Below are positions 7,498 to 16,655 of a stretch of 64,000 bases of DNA, piece by piece. Each line of letters begins with the position of its first letter. Position 1 is the first letter of the stretch. The notes under the pieces were generated by a model that ran no database searches, was not told the origin of the DNA, and saw only the letters and a list, made by a program, of their open reading frames with translations. The position numbers were made by a program, and so were the translations under genes. The DNA is from Arminella tubonensis. Its GTDB lineage: Bacteria > Pseudomonadota > Alphaproteobacteria > Rhizobiales > Rhizobiaceae. The stretch is taken from assembly GCF_003240585.1 (NCBI RefSeq), contig NZ_PCDP01000035.1, positions 124,001 to 188,000 on the forward strand. Reading direction: 5' to 3'.

Positions 7498-8709
7498 ATG
7501 GCCAAACAGAAAGTCGCAATGCTCACCGCCGGCGGACTGGCGCCCTGTCTCTCCTCCGCGGTCGGCGGCCTCATCCAGCGCTATACCGACGTCGCGCCCG
7601 ATATCGAAATCATCGCCTATCGCTCCGGCTATCAGGGCGTCCTGCTTGCCGACCGCATACAGGTGACCCCATCGATGCGCGAACGCGCCCATCTGCTTCA
7701 CCGATACGGTGGCTCGCCGATCGGCAACAGCCGCGTCAAACTGACCAACACGGCCGATCTCCTGAAGCGCGGCATGGTCAAGGAAGGCGAAAACCCGTTG
7801 CGGGTCGCAGCCGAACGCCTGGCTTCCGACGGGATCACCATCCTGCACACCATCGGCGGCGACGACACCAACACCACGGCTGCCGATCTTGCCGCCTATC
7901 TCGGTGCCAATGGATATAACCTGACAGTGGTCGGCCTGCCGAAGACCGTCGACAACGACATTGTGCCGATCCGCCAGTCGCTCGGCGCATGGACAGCAGC
8001 CGAAGTCGGCGCCGCCTTCTTCGACAATGTCAGTAACGAGCAGACGGCGGCACCACGCTCGCTCGTCATCCACGAGGTCATGGGTAGACATTGCGGCTGG
8101 CTAACGGCGGCAACCGCCCGCGCCTATATCCAGAAAACCAGCAATAACGAATATGTCGAAGGCTTCATGACCAACGCCGAGATGAAGTCGATCGATGGTC
8201 TCTATCTTCCGGAAATGGCGTTCGACGTCCAGGCCGAGGCGGAACGTCTGAAGGAAGTCATGGACAAGTCGGGACATGTCACGCTGTTCGTCTCCGAAGG
8301 CGCCTGCCTCGACGCGATCGTGGCGGAGCGGGAAGCCGCGGGCGAAAGCATCAAGCGCGACGCATTCGGCCACGTGAAGCTGGACACCATCAATGTCGGC
8401 AGCTGGTTCCAGAAACAGTTCGCCTCGCTACTCGATGCCGATCGCTCCATGGTCCAGAAATCAGGCTATTACGCCCGCTCCGCGCCCGCCAACGGCGAAG
8501 ACCTGAGACTGATCCAGGGCATGGTCGACCTTGCCGTCGAAAGCGCACTCAACAAGGTGTCGGGCGTGACCGGTCACGACGAGGGCCAGGGCGGTAAGCT
8601 GCGCACCATCGAATTCCCGCGAATCAAGGGTGGCAAGCATTTCGATCTCCACGCGAAATGGTTCGGCGAGGTCATGGATCACATCGGGCAAAAATACAAA
8701 GAAGCCTGA
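7498..8709 (+). CDS. pfp: Pyrophosphate-dependent 6-phosphofructokinase
   Basis: Interconverts fructose 6-phosphate and fructose 1,6-bisphosphate with PPi/Pi. The 403-residue protein has MLTAGGLAPCLSSAVGG at the N terminus, GGDDT at residues 120-124 and PKTVDND at 148-154. ATP-dependent enzymes have GGDGS and PGTIDND; the aspartate and lysine seen here are the accepted markers of PPi dependence. MGRHCGWLTAATA and the FVSEGA strand are also family features. It has a strong AAGGAGG ribosome-binding site at 7486-7492 and stands as a single gene. Confidence 0.94.
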   Translation: MAKQKVAMLTAGGLAPCLSSAVGGLIQRYTDVAPDIEIIAYRSGYQGVLLADRIQVTPSMRERAHLLHRYGGSPIGNSRVKLTNTADLLKRGMVKEGENPLRVAAERLASDGITILHTIGGDDTNTTAADLAAYLGANGYNLTVVGLPKTVDNDIVPIRQSLGAWTAAEVGAAFFDNVSNEQTAAPRSLVIHEVMGRHCGWLTAATARAYIQKTSNNEYVEGFMTNAEMKSIDGLYLPEMAFDVQAEAERLKEVMDKSGHVTLFVSEGACLDAIVAEREAAGESIKRDAFGHVKLDTINVGSWFQKQFASLLDADRSMVQKSGYYARSAPANGEDLRLIQGMVDLAVESALNKVSGVTGHDEGQGGKLRTIEFPRIKGGKHFDLHAKWFGEVMDHIGQKYKEA

Positions 8710-8764
8710 TTGACAGCTTTTGACGGCGATGGCTTGGTTGCGGCGAACAGAACAGGAGGAGCAG

Positions 8765-9400
8765 ATGTCCATTCAAACCTGGCTCGCGTTCGCCGCAGCG
8801 TCGGCGATCATGCTGGCCATCCCCGGTCCGACCATCCTTTTGGTGATCTCATATGCGCTTGGCCACGGACGCAGGACTGCGCTTGCGACGGTCACGGGCG
8901 TCACGCTCGGCGACTTCACAGCCATGACGGCGTCGCTTGCCGGCCTCGGCGCCCTGCTGGCCACCTCTGCCTCCCTGTTCACGATTCTTAAACTGATTGG
9001 TGCTGGCTACCTGATTTTTCTCGGAATTAAGCTCTGGCGCGCCCCAATCATTAACGGCCCAATGGGCGACAACGACAACCTTCCAGAAGAAAAACCACTG
9101 AAGATTCTTGCACACGCCTATGTTGTGACGGCGCTGAACCCGAAGAGCATCATTTTCTTCATCGCCTTCGTCCCGCAGTTCCTCGATCTCGGCAAGCCCT
9201 TCCTTCCGCAAACGCTTATTTTAGAGGCAACCTTCCTCGCTCTGGCGGCGCTCAACTCGCTCGCCTACGTCCTTCTGGCGGACATGGCACGAGGCTTCAT
9301 TCGCAAGGCAAGCGTGCAGCGATTGGTCAATCGAACCGGTGGAACGCTGCTGATTGCGGCGGGTGCGGTGACCGCTGGATACCGTCGGATGGCTGCCTGA
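8765..9400 (+). CDS. LysE/RhtB family amino-acid exporter
   Basis: A 211-residue inner-membrane protein with about six hydrophobic segments. Family motifs are AIPGPTILLVISYALGHGRRTALATVTGVTLGD at residues 17-49 and ALNPKSIIFFIAFVPQFLD near residue 130. The start at 8765 follows an AGGAGGAGC ribosome-binding site; an in-frame upstream start is less likely. It probably exports an amino acid or homoserine-lactone-like compound, but no regulator is adjacent to name the substrate. Confidence 0.88.
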   Translation: MSIQTWLAFAAASAIMLAIPGPTILLVISYALGHGRRTALATVTGVTLGDFTAMTASLAGLGALLATSASLFTILKLIGAGYLIFLGIKLWRAPIINGPMGDNDNLPEEKPLKILAHAYVVTALNPKSIIFFIAFVPQFLDLGKPFLPQTLILEATFLALAALNSLAYVLLADMARGFIRKASVQRLVNRTGGTLLIAAGAVTAGYRRMAA

Positions 9401-9514
9401 GCGTCAACCACGCTTGCGGCTCAATCACGAATAGGTTAATTGGGGTTCATAAATTTATTTTACCTGTGACTGTTTTACATCGCAGGTGGGGCGAAAATTT
9501 TCGGAAGCGACAGA

Positions 9515-10720
9515 ATGGCAATGAATGGATTTTCCAGCCTTAAGCGCAGCTTTGCCTATTCGGCAATCCTGTGCGGCGCGCTGGCCGGCTGTGCAAGCAC
9601 CGACCAGCATGCGTCGAAGGCAGAACTTTCCCCGGCACAAGCAAACGTGCCGCATCCGGCAACGGCTTCTACCCCGGCCGGCGTTGCATCGACGTCAGGC
9701 GCTGCCGCTGCGACGACGGTGGCGAGCGTAGGTTCTCCCCAGAATGATCCGGCAACGGCGCTTCCGAAATCCGGCCGCGTTCAAACAACAACCGCGATAA
9801 ACCAGAGCCCGCACGGCAGCGCGCCGATCACCACCGTCGAAACGGCGAAGATCGAGCCTGGCCAGATCAACGCGGCGCAAGACCGTCTGGCGCAAACGCA
9901 GTCCGGACCGTCGGCGCCTCAATCCGGCCAGGCGCAGGTGGCGATTGCCGCCGCGACCGGAGCTACAACAACCAGCACCTCGGCGTCGGCCGCCTATGCG
10001 CCATCAGACCAGCCGCCCATCCCCACGATGGTCGCCATCCCGACGCCCAATCCGGCCCGTCCAGGTGACATGGCGCTTCAGCCCGTCGGCGGCTCCGCCG
10101 TCGACACGGCCTACGCTCCTATCCCGCTGACGCCCGAAATGGTGGCGATCCAGTCGGTAGTGCCGATCCCGCGCCCGGGCGAAGCTCCGGGGGCGGAGGC
10201 GACCATGGTTGCTTCGGCAACTCCATCGACCCAGCTCCCGGGACTTTCCTATGCGGATGCCCGTCCCCACTACGACTATAATTTCGATACGACCGGCCCA
10301 ACCGTCATCCCGGCAGTCCTTACCGAAGGCAGTGAATACGACAGCAATGTTCCGCCGGCGGAAAAAAGCTACATCACCCAGCTCATCCAGAAATATGCCA
10401 AGCTTTACCAGGTTCCCGCAGCACTCATTCATCGCGTCGTCCATCGCGAAAGCCGCTACGATCCCAAGGCTTACAACAATGCAGGCTATTTCGGCCTGAT
10501 GCAGATCAAGTACAACACTGCAAAGTCCATGGGCTACCAGGGCCCCGCCTCCGGCCTGTTCGATGCCGAAACAAATATCAAATATGCGGCGAAATATCTG
10601 AGCGGCGCGTGGAAGGTGGCTGATAACAAGCAGGACGACGCAGTGCATCTTTATGCTCGCGGCTATTACTACGATGCCAAGAACAAGGGCATGATGGATA
10701 TCGCCACGGGCAACTACTAG
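9515..10720 (+). CDS. Lipoprotein lytic transglycosylase (SLT domain)
   Basis: A 401-residue outer-membrane lipoprotein candidate. It has a lipobox LAGC with the cysteine at residue 26, then about 260 residues of Ala/Thr/Pro/Ser-rich linker, and a C-terminal SLT domain from about residue 285. The catalytic glutamate is in HRVVHRESRYDPKAYNNAGYFGLMQIK; NIKYAAKYLSGAW completes the domain. The long disordered linker would let a tethered enzyme reach murein. Upstream 9401-9514 is AT-rich and probably holds its promoter. Confidence 0.88.
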   Translation: MAMNGFSSLKRSFAYSAILCGALAGCASTDQHASKAELSPAQANVPHPATASTPAGVASTSGAAAATTVASVGSPQNDPATALPKSGRVQTTTAINQSPHGSAPITTVETAKIEPGQINAAQDRLAQTQSGPSAPQSGQAQVAIAAATGATTTSTSASAAYAPSDQPPIPTMVAIPTPNPARPGDMALQPVGGSAVDTAYAPIPLTPEMVAIQSVVPIPRPGEAPGAEATMVASATPSTQLPGLSYADARPHYDYNFDTTGPTVIPAVLTEGSEYDSNVPPAEKSYITQLIQKYAKLYQVPAALIHRVVHRESRYDPKAYNNAGYFGLMQIKYNTAKSMGYQGPASGLFDAETNIKYAAKYLSGAWKVADNKQDDAVHLYARGYYYDAKNKGMMDIATGNY

Positions 10721-10751
10721 GCCGCGCGTTTCTCAGGCCCGGTGCCGTCAC

Positions 10752-12131
10752 TCAGCTCTTGATCGGCATCACCGCTTCCAGGATCTTCTTCAGCAATATT
10801 TGCGGTCGGTAGCCGAGAATGCCGGGCGTCAACCCGAGCCTGACGACCACGAGGTTGGCCGAGGGCACGATGGCCATGCTCTGGCCGTCATGGCCCAGCA
10901 TCCAGAAGGTATCTTCCGGCAGGCCGAATTGGCTGCTCGACCCTCCCGGCCCCGAAAGCCAGGCCTGAACCTGCGTATATGCTCCGTTCGACGCGGCAGT
11001 TCCGGTACGCATCGCGCCGACGAAGCCTTCCGGCAGCAGCCGCTGACCATGCCAGACGCCATCCTGCAGCAGGAACTGCCCGAAGCGCGCCCAGTCGCGT
11101 CCTGTGGCATAGAGATAGGATCCTCCCACGAACGTGCCGCTCTCATCAGCCTCCAGCACCGCGCTCGACATGCCGAGTGGCGAGAACAGGGCTTCGCGGG
11201 GATAAGCAAATGCCTCGTTCTGGTTTGAAAACCTGTTCATCCAGATGCGCGACAACAGCATGGCTGTTCCCGTCGAATAATAGAATCGCGTGCCCGCCGG
11301 CTCTCTCTGCGAAGCATTCTCCGGCAAAACCGCCATATCGGGATCGAGAAAGAGCATGCGCGTGACGTCGGTCACCGCGCCATAGTCCTCGTTGAAGGCC
11401 AGGCCGCTTTCCATCGCCAGCAGATCGCTCAGTCGCAGGCTGCTGCGCTGATCCCCGTGCCACTGCGGCAACAGGTCTCGGTCATCGAACGACATGCGAC
11501 CGGCCAGCATCAGGCGACCGATGATCGCCGCGTTCACGGTTTTCGTCATCGACCAGCCGATCAAGGGCTTGGCGGCATCGAATCCGTCGCCATAGGTTTC
11601 GGCAATGACGCGGCCGTCCTTGACAACGATGATCGCCCGCATTCCCGGTCCGGCAAGCGCCTTGTCCGTGATGAGCCCCGACACCGGCCCCTGACCGTCA
11701 ACGTCGATTTCTCGGCCGTCCGGCCACAGCCCATCGCCGTCTACTGTGCCGGGCTGCTCCATTGCGGGCATGCTTCCCGCAGCTGCAAGATTGCCGTCCG
11801 GCAGGCTTACGCAGCCGAGCGCGCCGCGGTAAAGCGCATAGTTCGGTGCGAACAGCCCGAGAATGCGAGCGGTGACAAGGCCGGCGTCCCGGTCGACGGA
11901 GATCCGGATGAGCTTCAGAGCGGGATTGCCTGGGGCCTGCACGTCCTCGGCAAGCACGGCCTGCGCGTCACGGCCCGCAATGAAGACGTTGGAGCAGACG
12001 ATCTTGGCGGCATATCCGTCGCCGACCCGCAACAGGTCAGGCGGAAAGAAGGAGAGCCAGGCGACACAACCGATAACGGCAAGCAGCAGGAGAACTGCGA
12101 CACCCTGCACCACCCTCAACGCAACTCGCAT
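10752..12131 (-). CDS. Serine hydrolase, class C beta-lactamase/6-aminohexanoate dimer hydrolase type
   Basis: A 459-residue protein with an N-terminal membrane anchor or signal (VVQGVAVLLLLAVIGCVAWL). The penicillin-binding-like fold is shown by SMTK at residues 194-197 (nucleophile Ser and Lys), YYSTGT (second motif tyrosine) and HDGQS replacing the K-S/T-G box. The N-terminal 150 residues are an accessory domain. This group includes esterases and amide hydrolases as well as beta-lactamases, so antibiotic hydrolysis should not be assumed. It converges with the transglycosylase gene at 10720. Confidence 0.84.
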   Translation of the reverse strand: MRVALRVVQGVAVLLLLAVIGCVAWLSFFPPDLLRVGDGYAAKIVCSNVFIAGRDAQAVLAEDVQAPGNPALKLIRISVDRDAGLVTARILGLFAPNYALYRGALGCVSLPDGNLAAAGSMPAMEQPGTVDGDGLWPDGREIDVDGQGPVSGLITDKALAGPGMRAIIVVKDGRVIAETYGDGFDAAKPLIGWSMTKTVNAAIIGRLMLAGRMSFDDRDLLPQWHGDQRSSLRLSDLLAMESGLAFNEDYGAVTDVTRMLFLDPDMAVLPENASQREPAGTRFYYSTGTAMLLSRIWMNRFSNQNEAFAYPREALFSPLGMSSAVLEADESGTFVGGSYLYATGRDWARFGQFLLQDGVWHGQRLLPEGFVGAMRTGTAASNGAYTQVQAWLSGPGGSSSQFGLPEDTFWMLGHDGQSMAIVPSANLVVVRLGLTPGILGYRPQILLKKILEAVMPIKS

Positions 12132-12248
12132 GCCTCATCCTCCGATCCCCTGACACAATCAGGAAAACGAAAAATGTGAAAGGGCAACCACGATCAAAAG
12201 ACCGAGACCGCCATCCCGGCGGCACTGCAGAAAGGATACCAACAGGCA

Positions 12249-12266
12249 GCGTCATCAGTCTGTAGC
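12249..12266 (+). promoter_or_regulatory. Candidate Pho box before btaAB
   Basis: GCGTCAT-CAGT-CTGTAGC resembles the rhizobial PhoB box CTGTCAT-N4-CTGTCAT, matching nine of fourteen defined bases, and lies about 50 bases before btaA. Betaine-lipid synthesis is phosphate-starvation induced through PhoB in Sinorhizobium, so a box is expected here. The match is imperfect. Confidence 0.45.
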
Positions 12267-12315
12267 ATTGCCGGGTTACACGCCCAGAACCTTAAAAAAG
12301 GGGTGACAGACTCAC

Positions 12316-13563
12316 ATGACGGAATTTGCACCGGATGCCGGCTTCCGCAAGAACCGGAAGCTCAAGGACGCCCTCCTCCAGCACAAGGCCCTTTCGAAGG
12401 CCGGCTTCTCCGAGCGGCTGTTTGGCCTGTTGTTCTCCGGTCTTGTCTATCCGCAGATATGGGAAGACCCCGATGTCGACATGGAGGCGATGGAACTCCA
12501 GCCGCATCACCGCATCGTCACGATCGGTTCCGGCGGCTGCAATATGCTGGCTTACCTGTCGCAGAGCCCGGCCTCAATCGACGTCGTCGACCTCAACCCG
12601 CACCACGTGGCGCTGAACCGGCTGAAGCTTGCAGCCTTCCGCCTGATGCCCGGCCATGGCGACCTCGTCCGCTTCTTCGCGACGCCGAAGCTTGGCGTCA
12701 ACAGCCAGGCCTTCGATCGGTTCATCTCCCCCGGCCTCGACGAAGCCACGGCCACCTACTGGAACGGCCGCGACATGCTCGGCCGCCGCCGCGTCACGGT
12801 GTTCAATCGCAACATCTATAAGACAGGCCTGCTCGGCCGCTTCATCGGCGCCGCACATCTTCTTGCCCGCCTGCACGGCGTCAAGCTTGCGAAGATGACG
12901 GAAGCAAGGACTCTCCGCGACCAGAAGCAGTTCTTCGACAACGAGATCGCGCCGATTTTCGACCGACCGATGGTCCGCTGGCTTCTCGGCCGCAAGAGCT
13001 CGCTCTTCGGGCTTGGCATCCCGCCGCAGCAATATGACGAGCTTGCAAGCCTTGCCGACGGCGGGTCGATATCCGCGGTGCTGAAATATCGGCTGGAGAA
13101 ACTGAGCTGTCATTTCCCGATGCGCGACAACTATTTCGCCTGGCAGGCCTTTGCGCGCCGCTATGCCGACCGCAACGAAGGTCCCCTGCCGACCTATCTG
13201 AAGCCGGAGCACTATCAGGCGATCCGCAATAATGCGGAGCGCGTCACCGTGCATCATGCGAGCTTCACCGAGCTCCTGGCCACCAAGCCGGCCGCCTCGA
13301 TGGATCGCTACATCCTGCTCGATGCGCAGGACTGGATGAACGACACGCAGCTGAACGAGCTCTGGGCCGAAATCAGCCGCACGGCCCGCGAGGGCGCCCG
13401 CGTCATCTTCCGCACCGCCGCCGAGAAGAGCATCATCGAAGGCAGGCTATCGCCGGCGATCCGCGAACAATGGACCTACTTCGAAGAGAGGTCTCAAGGA
13501 TTGAACGTCCTCGATCGTTCCGCGATCTACGGCGGCTTCCATATCTATGGTAAGAACGCGTGA
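12316..13563 (+). CDS. btaA: BtaA: SAM-diacylglycerol 3-amino-3-carboxypropyltransferase
   Basis: First step of diacylglyceryl-N,N,N-trimethylhomoserine (DGTS) synthesis: transfers the aminocarboxypropyl group of SAM to diacylglycerol. The 415-residue protein is of the DUF3419 family, with FGLLFSGLVYPQIWEDPDVDM, the glycine-rich SAM loop TIGSGGCNMLAYL, DVVDLNPHHVALNRLKL, and C-terminal LLDAQDWM and VIFRTAAEKS. The next gene, overlapping by four bases, is the matching N-methyltransferase, which makes the assignment firm. DGTS replaces phospholipids under phosphate limitation. Confidence 0.95.
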   Translation: MTEFAPDAGFRKNRKLKDALLQHKALSKAGFSERLFGLLFSGLVYPQIWEDPDVDMEAMELQPHHRIVTIGSGGCNMLAYLSQSPASIDVVDLNPHHVALNRLKLAAFRLMPGHGDLVRFFATPKLGVNSQAFDRFISPGLDEATATYWNGRDMLGRRRVTVFNRNIYKTGLLGRFIGAAHLLARLHGVKLAKMTEARTLRDQKQFFDNEIAPIFDRPMVRWLLGRKSSLFGLGIPPQQYDELASLADGGSISAVLKYRLEKLSCHFPMRDNYFAWQAFARRYADRNEGPLPTYLKPEHYQAIRNNAERVTVHHASFTELLATKPAASMDRYILLDAQDWMNDTQLNELWAEISRTAREGARVIFRTAAEKSIIEGRLSPAIREQWTYFEERSQGLNVLDRSAIYGGFHIYGKNA

Positions 13564-14234
13564 GCCGCGCCGAGACCGAGATCGCTGCGCCCACGGACAA
13601 CCATGCCGGCCTGATGGACGGCATGTACCGCTACCAGCGGCATATCTACGATCTTACCCGCAAATACTATCTTCTCGGCCGCGATCGGACGATCGATCAT
13701 CTGGACGTACCGTTCGGCGGCTCGTTGCTCGAGGTCGGTTGCGGAACCGGACGCAACCTGCTGTTTGCTCATCGGCGCTTTCCTTCGGCGCAACTCTATG
13801 GTCTCGATATCTCCCAGGAGATGCTGCTCAGTGCACGCAAATCCTTCCACGGCATGTCGCAGATGCCCGATTTCCGCGTGGCTGACGCCACCGCCTTCCT
13901 GGCGACCGATTTTGGCACCGAAGGCTTCGATCGGATCATGATCTCCTACGCGCTGTCGATGATCCCGGATTGGCGGAGTGCCATCGACGCATCGCTTGAC
14001 GCGCTCGCTCCCGGCGGCGAGCTTCACATCGTGGATTTCGGCCAGCAGGAACACCTGCCCGGCTGGTTCCGCACGGTGCTGAAATCCTGGCTGCGGAAGT
14101 TCCACGTCACGCCGCGCGCCGATCTGCGCGCTGTCCTCGAGGAGCGTTGTGCAGCCCGCGGTTCGCGTCTGATCTTCGAAGAAATCGGTCGGGGTTATGC
14201 CTGGCGGGCAGTTATTATGACCCGGCGAACATAA
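13560..14234 (+). CDS. btaB: BtaB: diacylglycerylhomoserine N-methyltransferase
   Basis: Second step of DGTS synthesis: three SAM-dependent methylations of the homoserine amino group. The 224-residue class I methyltransferase has the SAM motif LLEVGCGTGRNL (about residues 59-70), LYGLDISQEML, and a MDGMYRYQRHIYDLTRKYYLLGRD N-terminal region seen in BtaB. It starts at a GTG that overlaps the btaA stop (GTGA), indicating coupled translation. Confidence 0.93.
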   Translation: MSRAETEIAAPTDNHAGLMDGMYRYQRHIYDLTRKYYLLGRDRTIDHLDVPFGGSLLEVGCGTGRNLLFAHRRFPSAQLYGLDISQEMLLSARKSFHGMSQMPDFRVADATAFLATDFGTEGFDRIMISYALSMIPDWRSAIDASLDALAPGGELHIVDFGQQEHLPGWFRTVLKSWLRKFHVTPRADLRAVLEERCAARGSRLIFEEIGRGYAWRAVIMTRRT

Positions 14235-14374
14235 TTCGCTTGAAGATAACGCAATTTTTACGTTGATATGGTGAAAAAGAGGTTATGGCCTCTTTTTACG
14301 GCAGCTGGGATTCACCTATCGCGGAAGCTCGAGCATTGGGGCATCAGGATTACTCGCGCCATCACGGGACGCCT

Positions 14375-15169
14375 ATGCACCGGCTTTTGTTGTGCTTACT
14401 GCCGCTTGTCATGCTTCTTAGCAGCTGCACCGCTGGCTATGATTTCATGGAAACGAAGTCCATCAGGCCGAAGGCGCGCTTCCACGACACCAAGCCGCAG
14501 GATTTTGGAGCGGACCATCCGCAGCTGCACCCTATCCACGGCATAGACATCTCGAAGTGGCAGGGCGATATCGACTGGCGCACGGTGAAATCATCCGGCG
14601 TGGCCTTCGCATTCATCAAGGCGACCGAAGGCAAGGACGTCATCGATCAGCGCTTCAGCGAATACTCGCAGGAGGCCCGCGCCGCCGGTATCCCAAGCGC
14701 GCCCTACCATTTCTATTATTTCTGCTCGACGCCTGACGAACAGGCCGACTGGTTCATCCGCAATGTGCCCAAGGAAGCCATGCGCCTGCCTCCGGTCCTC
14801 GACGTTGAGTGGAACAGCGAATCGAAGACCTGCCGCTATCGCCCGGACGCGGCGACCGTCCGCAGCCAGCTCCAGCGCTTCATGGACAGGCTCGAAGCTT
14901 ATTACGGCATGCGCCCGATCATCTACACCTCGGTCGACTTCCACCGCGACAATCTCGTTGGCTATTTCCAGGACTATCACTTCTGGGTTCGCTCGGTCGC
15001 CAAGCATCCGAAGGTGACTTATTCCGACCGGCGCTGGGCCTTCTGGCAATATACTTCGACAGGCGTCATCCCCGGCATCAAGGGCCCGACAGACATCAAT
15101 GTATTCGCCGGCAATGAGCAGAACTGGCACAATTGGGTTGCGGCAGTAACAAAGCAGGGAAATTCTTGA
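14375..15169 (+). CDS. Glycoside hydrolase family 25 lysozyme, lipoprotein
   Basis: A 264-residue muramidase-like protein. HGIDISKWQGDIDW, VAFAFIKATEGKD, and PPVLDVEW (the Asp-x-Glu catalytic pair of GH25) are present, with YTSVDF and FWQYTSTGVIPGI closing the barrel. Starting at 14375 gives a lipoprotein signal ending LMLLSSC; a start at 14285 has a nearer AGAGG but would bury that signal behind 30 residues, so 14375 is preferred. It is one of six peptidoglycan-active enzymes in the first half of the window. Confidence 0.88.
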   Translation: MHRLLLCLLPLVMLLSSCTAGYDFMETKSIRPKARFHDTKPQDFGADHPQLHPIHGIDISKWQGDIDWRTVKSSGVAFAFIKATEGKDVIDQRFSEYSQEARAAGIPSAPYHFYYFCSTPDEQADWFIRNVPKEAMRLPPVLDVEWNSESKTCRYRPDAATVRSQLQRFMDRLEAYYGMRPIIYTSVDFHRDNLVGYFQDYHFWVRSVAKHPKVTYSDRRWAFWQYTSTGVIPGIKGPTDINVFAGNEQNWHNWVAAVTKQGNS

Positions 15170-15247
15170 GATAACGGACATTTCGTTCTTGCTTCTGTCA
15201 CATAGTTCTGTGAAAGCGACCTCACCCGTAAGCAAAGAGGATCGCGC

Positions 15248-16483
15248 ATGAGCCGCATCACCGTCCGAAACACTGCACTTGCGATTGTAATTGCCGCCGC
15301 GTTCGCCGGCACTGCGACAGCGCAGCAGAGCCAGCCCCAGGCTCCGACTGCGGAAGCCGCCCCTCAGGTCGCGTGCGGTGGAGACCTTTCAGCCTTCCTT
15401 GCAGGCGTCAAGGCAGATGCAATTGCCGCGGGCGCAACGGCGGAAAGCGTCGACAAGACCTTTGCCGGGGCACAGATTGACCAGAAGGTCTTGGCAAGAG
15501 ACCGCGCCCAGGGTGTCTTCAAGCAAACATTCCTCGAATTCTCGCAACGCACCGTCAGCCAGGCCCGCCTCGACATCGGCCGCCAGAAGATGAAGCAATA
15601 TGCCGACGTCTTTGCCCGGGCCGAGAAGGAGCATGGCGTACCTGCCAGTGTGATCACCGCTTTCTGGGCCATGGAAACCGACTTTGGCGCCGTGCAGGGC
15701 GATTTCAACACGCGCAATGCGCTTGTCACCCTCTCGCACGATTGCCGCCGCCCGGACCGATTCCGGCCGCAGCTGATTGCACTCACCGAGCTCGTTCAGC
15801 GCGGCGATGTCGATCCGGCCACGACGGCGGGTGCATGGGCTGGCGAAATTGGCCAGACGCAGCTGCTGCCGAAGACCATCATTGAATTTGGCGAAGACGG
15901 TGACGGCGACGGTCTCGTCAAATTGAGGGAAAGCGCGCCCGACGTCATCCTGACGACCGCCAATTTCATCGCATCGCTTGGCTTCCAGCGCGACCAGCCC
16001 TGGATACAGGAAGTCACGCTGCCGGCCAGCCTGCCCTATGAAAAATCCGGCATCGGCGGCACGATGACCGCCGGCGAATGGTTTGCTCTCGGTGTCACGC
16101 CGCGCGACGGCAACACGTCTTTCGCCAATCTGCCGTCGGCCCTGATCCTGCCGCAGGGCCGCCTGGGGCCGGCATTCCTGACCTATCCCAATTTCAACAC
16201 CTATCTCGCCTGGAACCAGTCGTTCATCTACACGACGTCAGCCGCCTATTTTGCCACCCGTCTCGGCGGCGCCCCGACCTACAACAAGGGCACGCCTGAA
16301 AAGGGCCTGAGCGACACCGAGATGAAGGCTTTGCAGACCAAGCTGAAAGCACGAGGCTACGACGTCGGCGACATCGACGGCATCCTCGGATCCGGCACCC
16401 GCATCGCCATCCAGAAGGAACAGTTTCGCCTCGGAGAACCCGCCGACGGTTGGGCAACCGAAGCACTGCTGAACGCGCTTTGA
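15248..16483 (+). CDS. Lytic murein transglycosylase, MltB/SLT_2 family, with PG-binding domain
   Basis: A 411-residue periplasmic enzyme with a Sec signal peptide ending ATAQQ (about residue 26). The MltB-type catalytic domain includes VITAFWAMETDFGAVQG (catalytic glutamate), TRNALVTLSHDCRRP, GAWAGEIGQTQLLP and the DGDGDGLVKLRESAPDVI metal-loop-like segment. Residues about 345-411 are a PG_binding_1 domain (MKALQTKLKARGYDVGDIDGILGSGTRIAIQKEQ). A good rho-independent terminator follows at 16508. Confidence 0.92.
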   Translation: MSRITVRNTALAIVIAAAFAGTATAQQSQPQAPTAEAAPQVACGGDLSAFLAGVKADAIAAGATAESVDKTFAGAQIDQKVLARDRAQGVFKQTFLEFSQRTVSQARLDIGRQKMKQYADVFARAEKEHGVPASVITAFWAMETDFGAVQGDFNTRNALVTLSHDCRRPDRFRPQLIALTELVQRGDVDPATTAGAWAGEIGQTQLLPKTIIEFGEDGDGDGLVKLRESAPDVILTTANFIASLGFQRDQPWIQEVTLPASLPYEKSGIGGTMTAGEWFALGVTPRDGNTSFANLPSALILPQGRLGPAFLTYPNFNTYLAWNQSFIYTTSAAYFATRLGGAPTYNKGTPEKGLSDTEMKALQTKLKARGYDVGDIDGILGSGTRIAIQKEQFRLGEPADGWATEALLNAL

Positions 16484-16507
16484 GGTCACCATCGGGTTGA
16501 AGGAAAC

Positions 16508-16532
16508 AGGCGGCCTTCGGGTCGCCTTTTTT
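16508..16532 (+). terminator. Terminator after the MltB-type gene
   Basis: AGGCGGCCTTCGGGTCGCCT forms a short GC stem with a loop and is followed by a run of T residues, 25 bases after the stop codon at 16483. Confidence 0.8.
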
Positions 16533-16655
16533 CATGGCTTGTCCGAATAGTCCTACCCATTCTCGACCACCCGCTTTTTCGCCGGCCTGGCAGGAAACGG
16601 GTGGCGCGGGCGCCGCGGATCGCGATGATGGCCTGCAAGCAACGAGGGCAGACCA

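Noticed and set aside
7178..7666. Plus-strand open frame of 162 codons before and into pfp
   Set aside because: It overlaps pfp in another frame, has no family motif and no Shine-Dalgarno.
10752..12131. Call of an antibiotic-resistance class C beta-lactamase
   Set aside because: The SxxK, Tyr and HxG motifs fit the wider serine hydrolase group with HDG in place of KTG; resistance is not supported.
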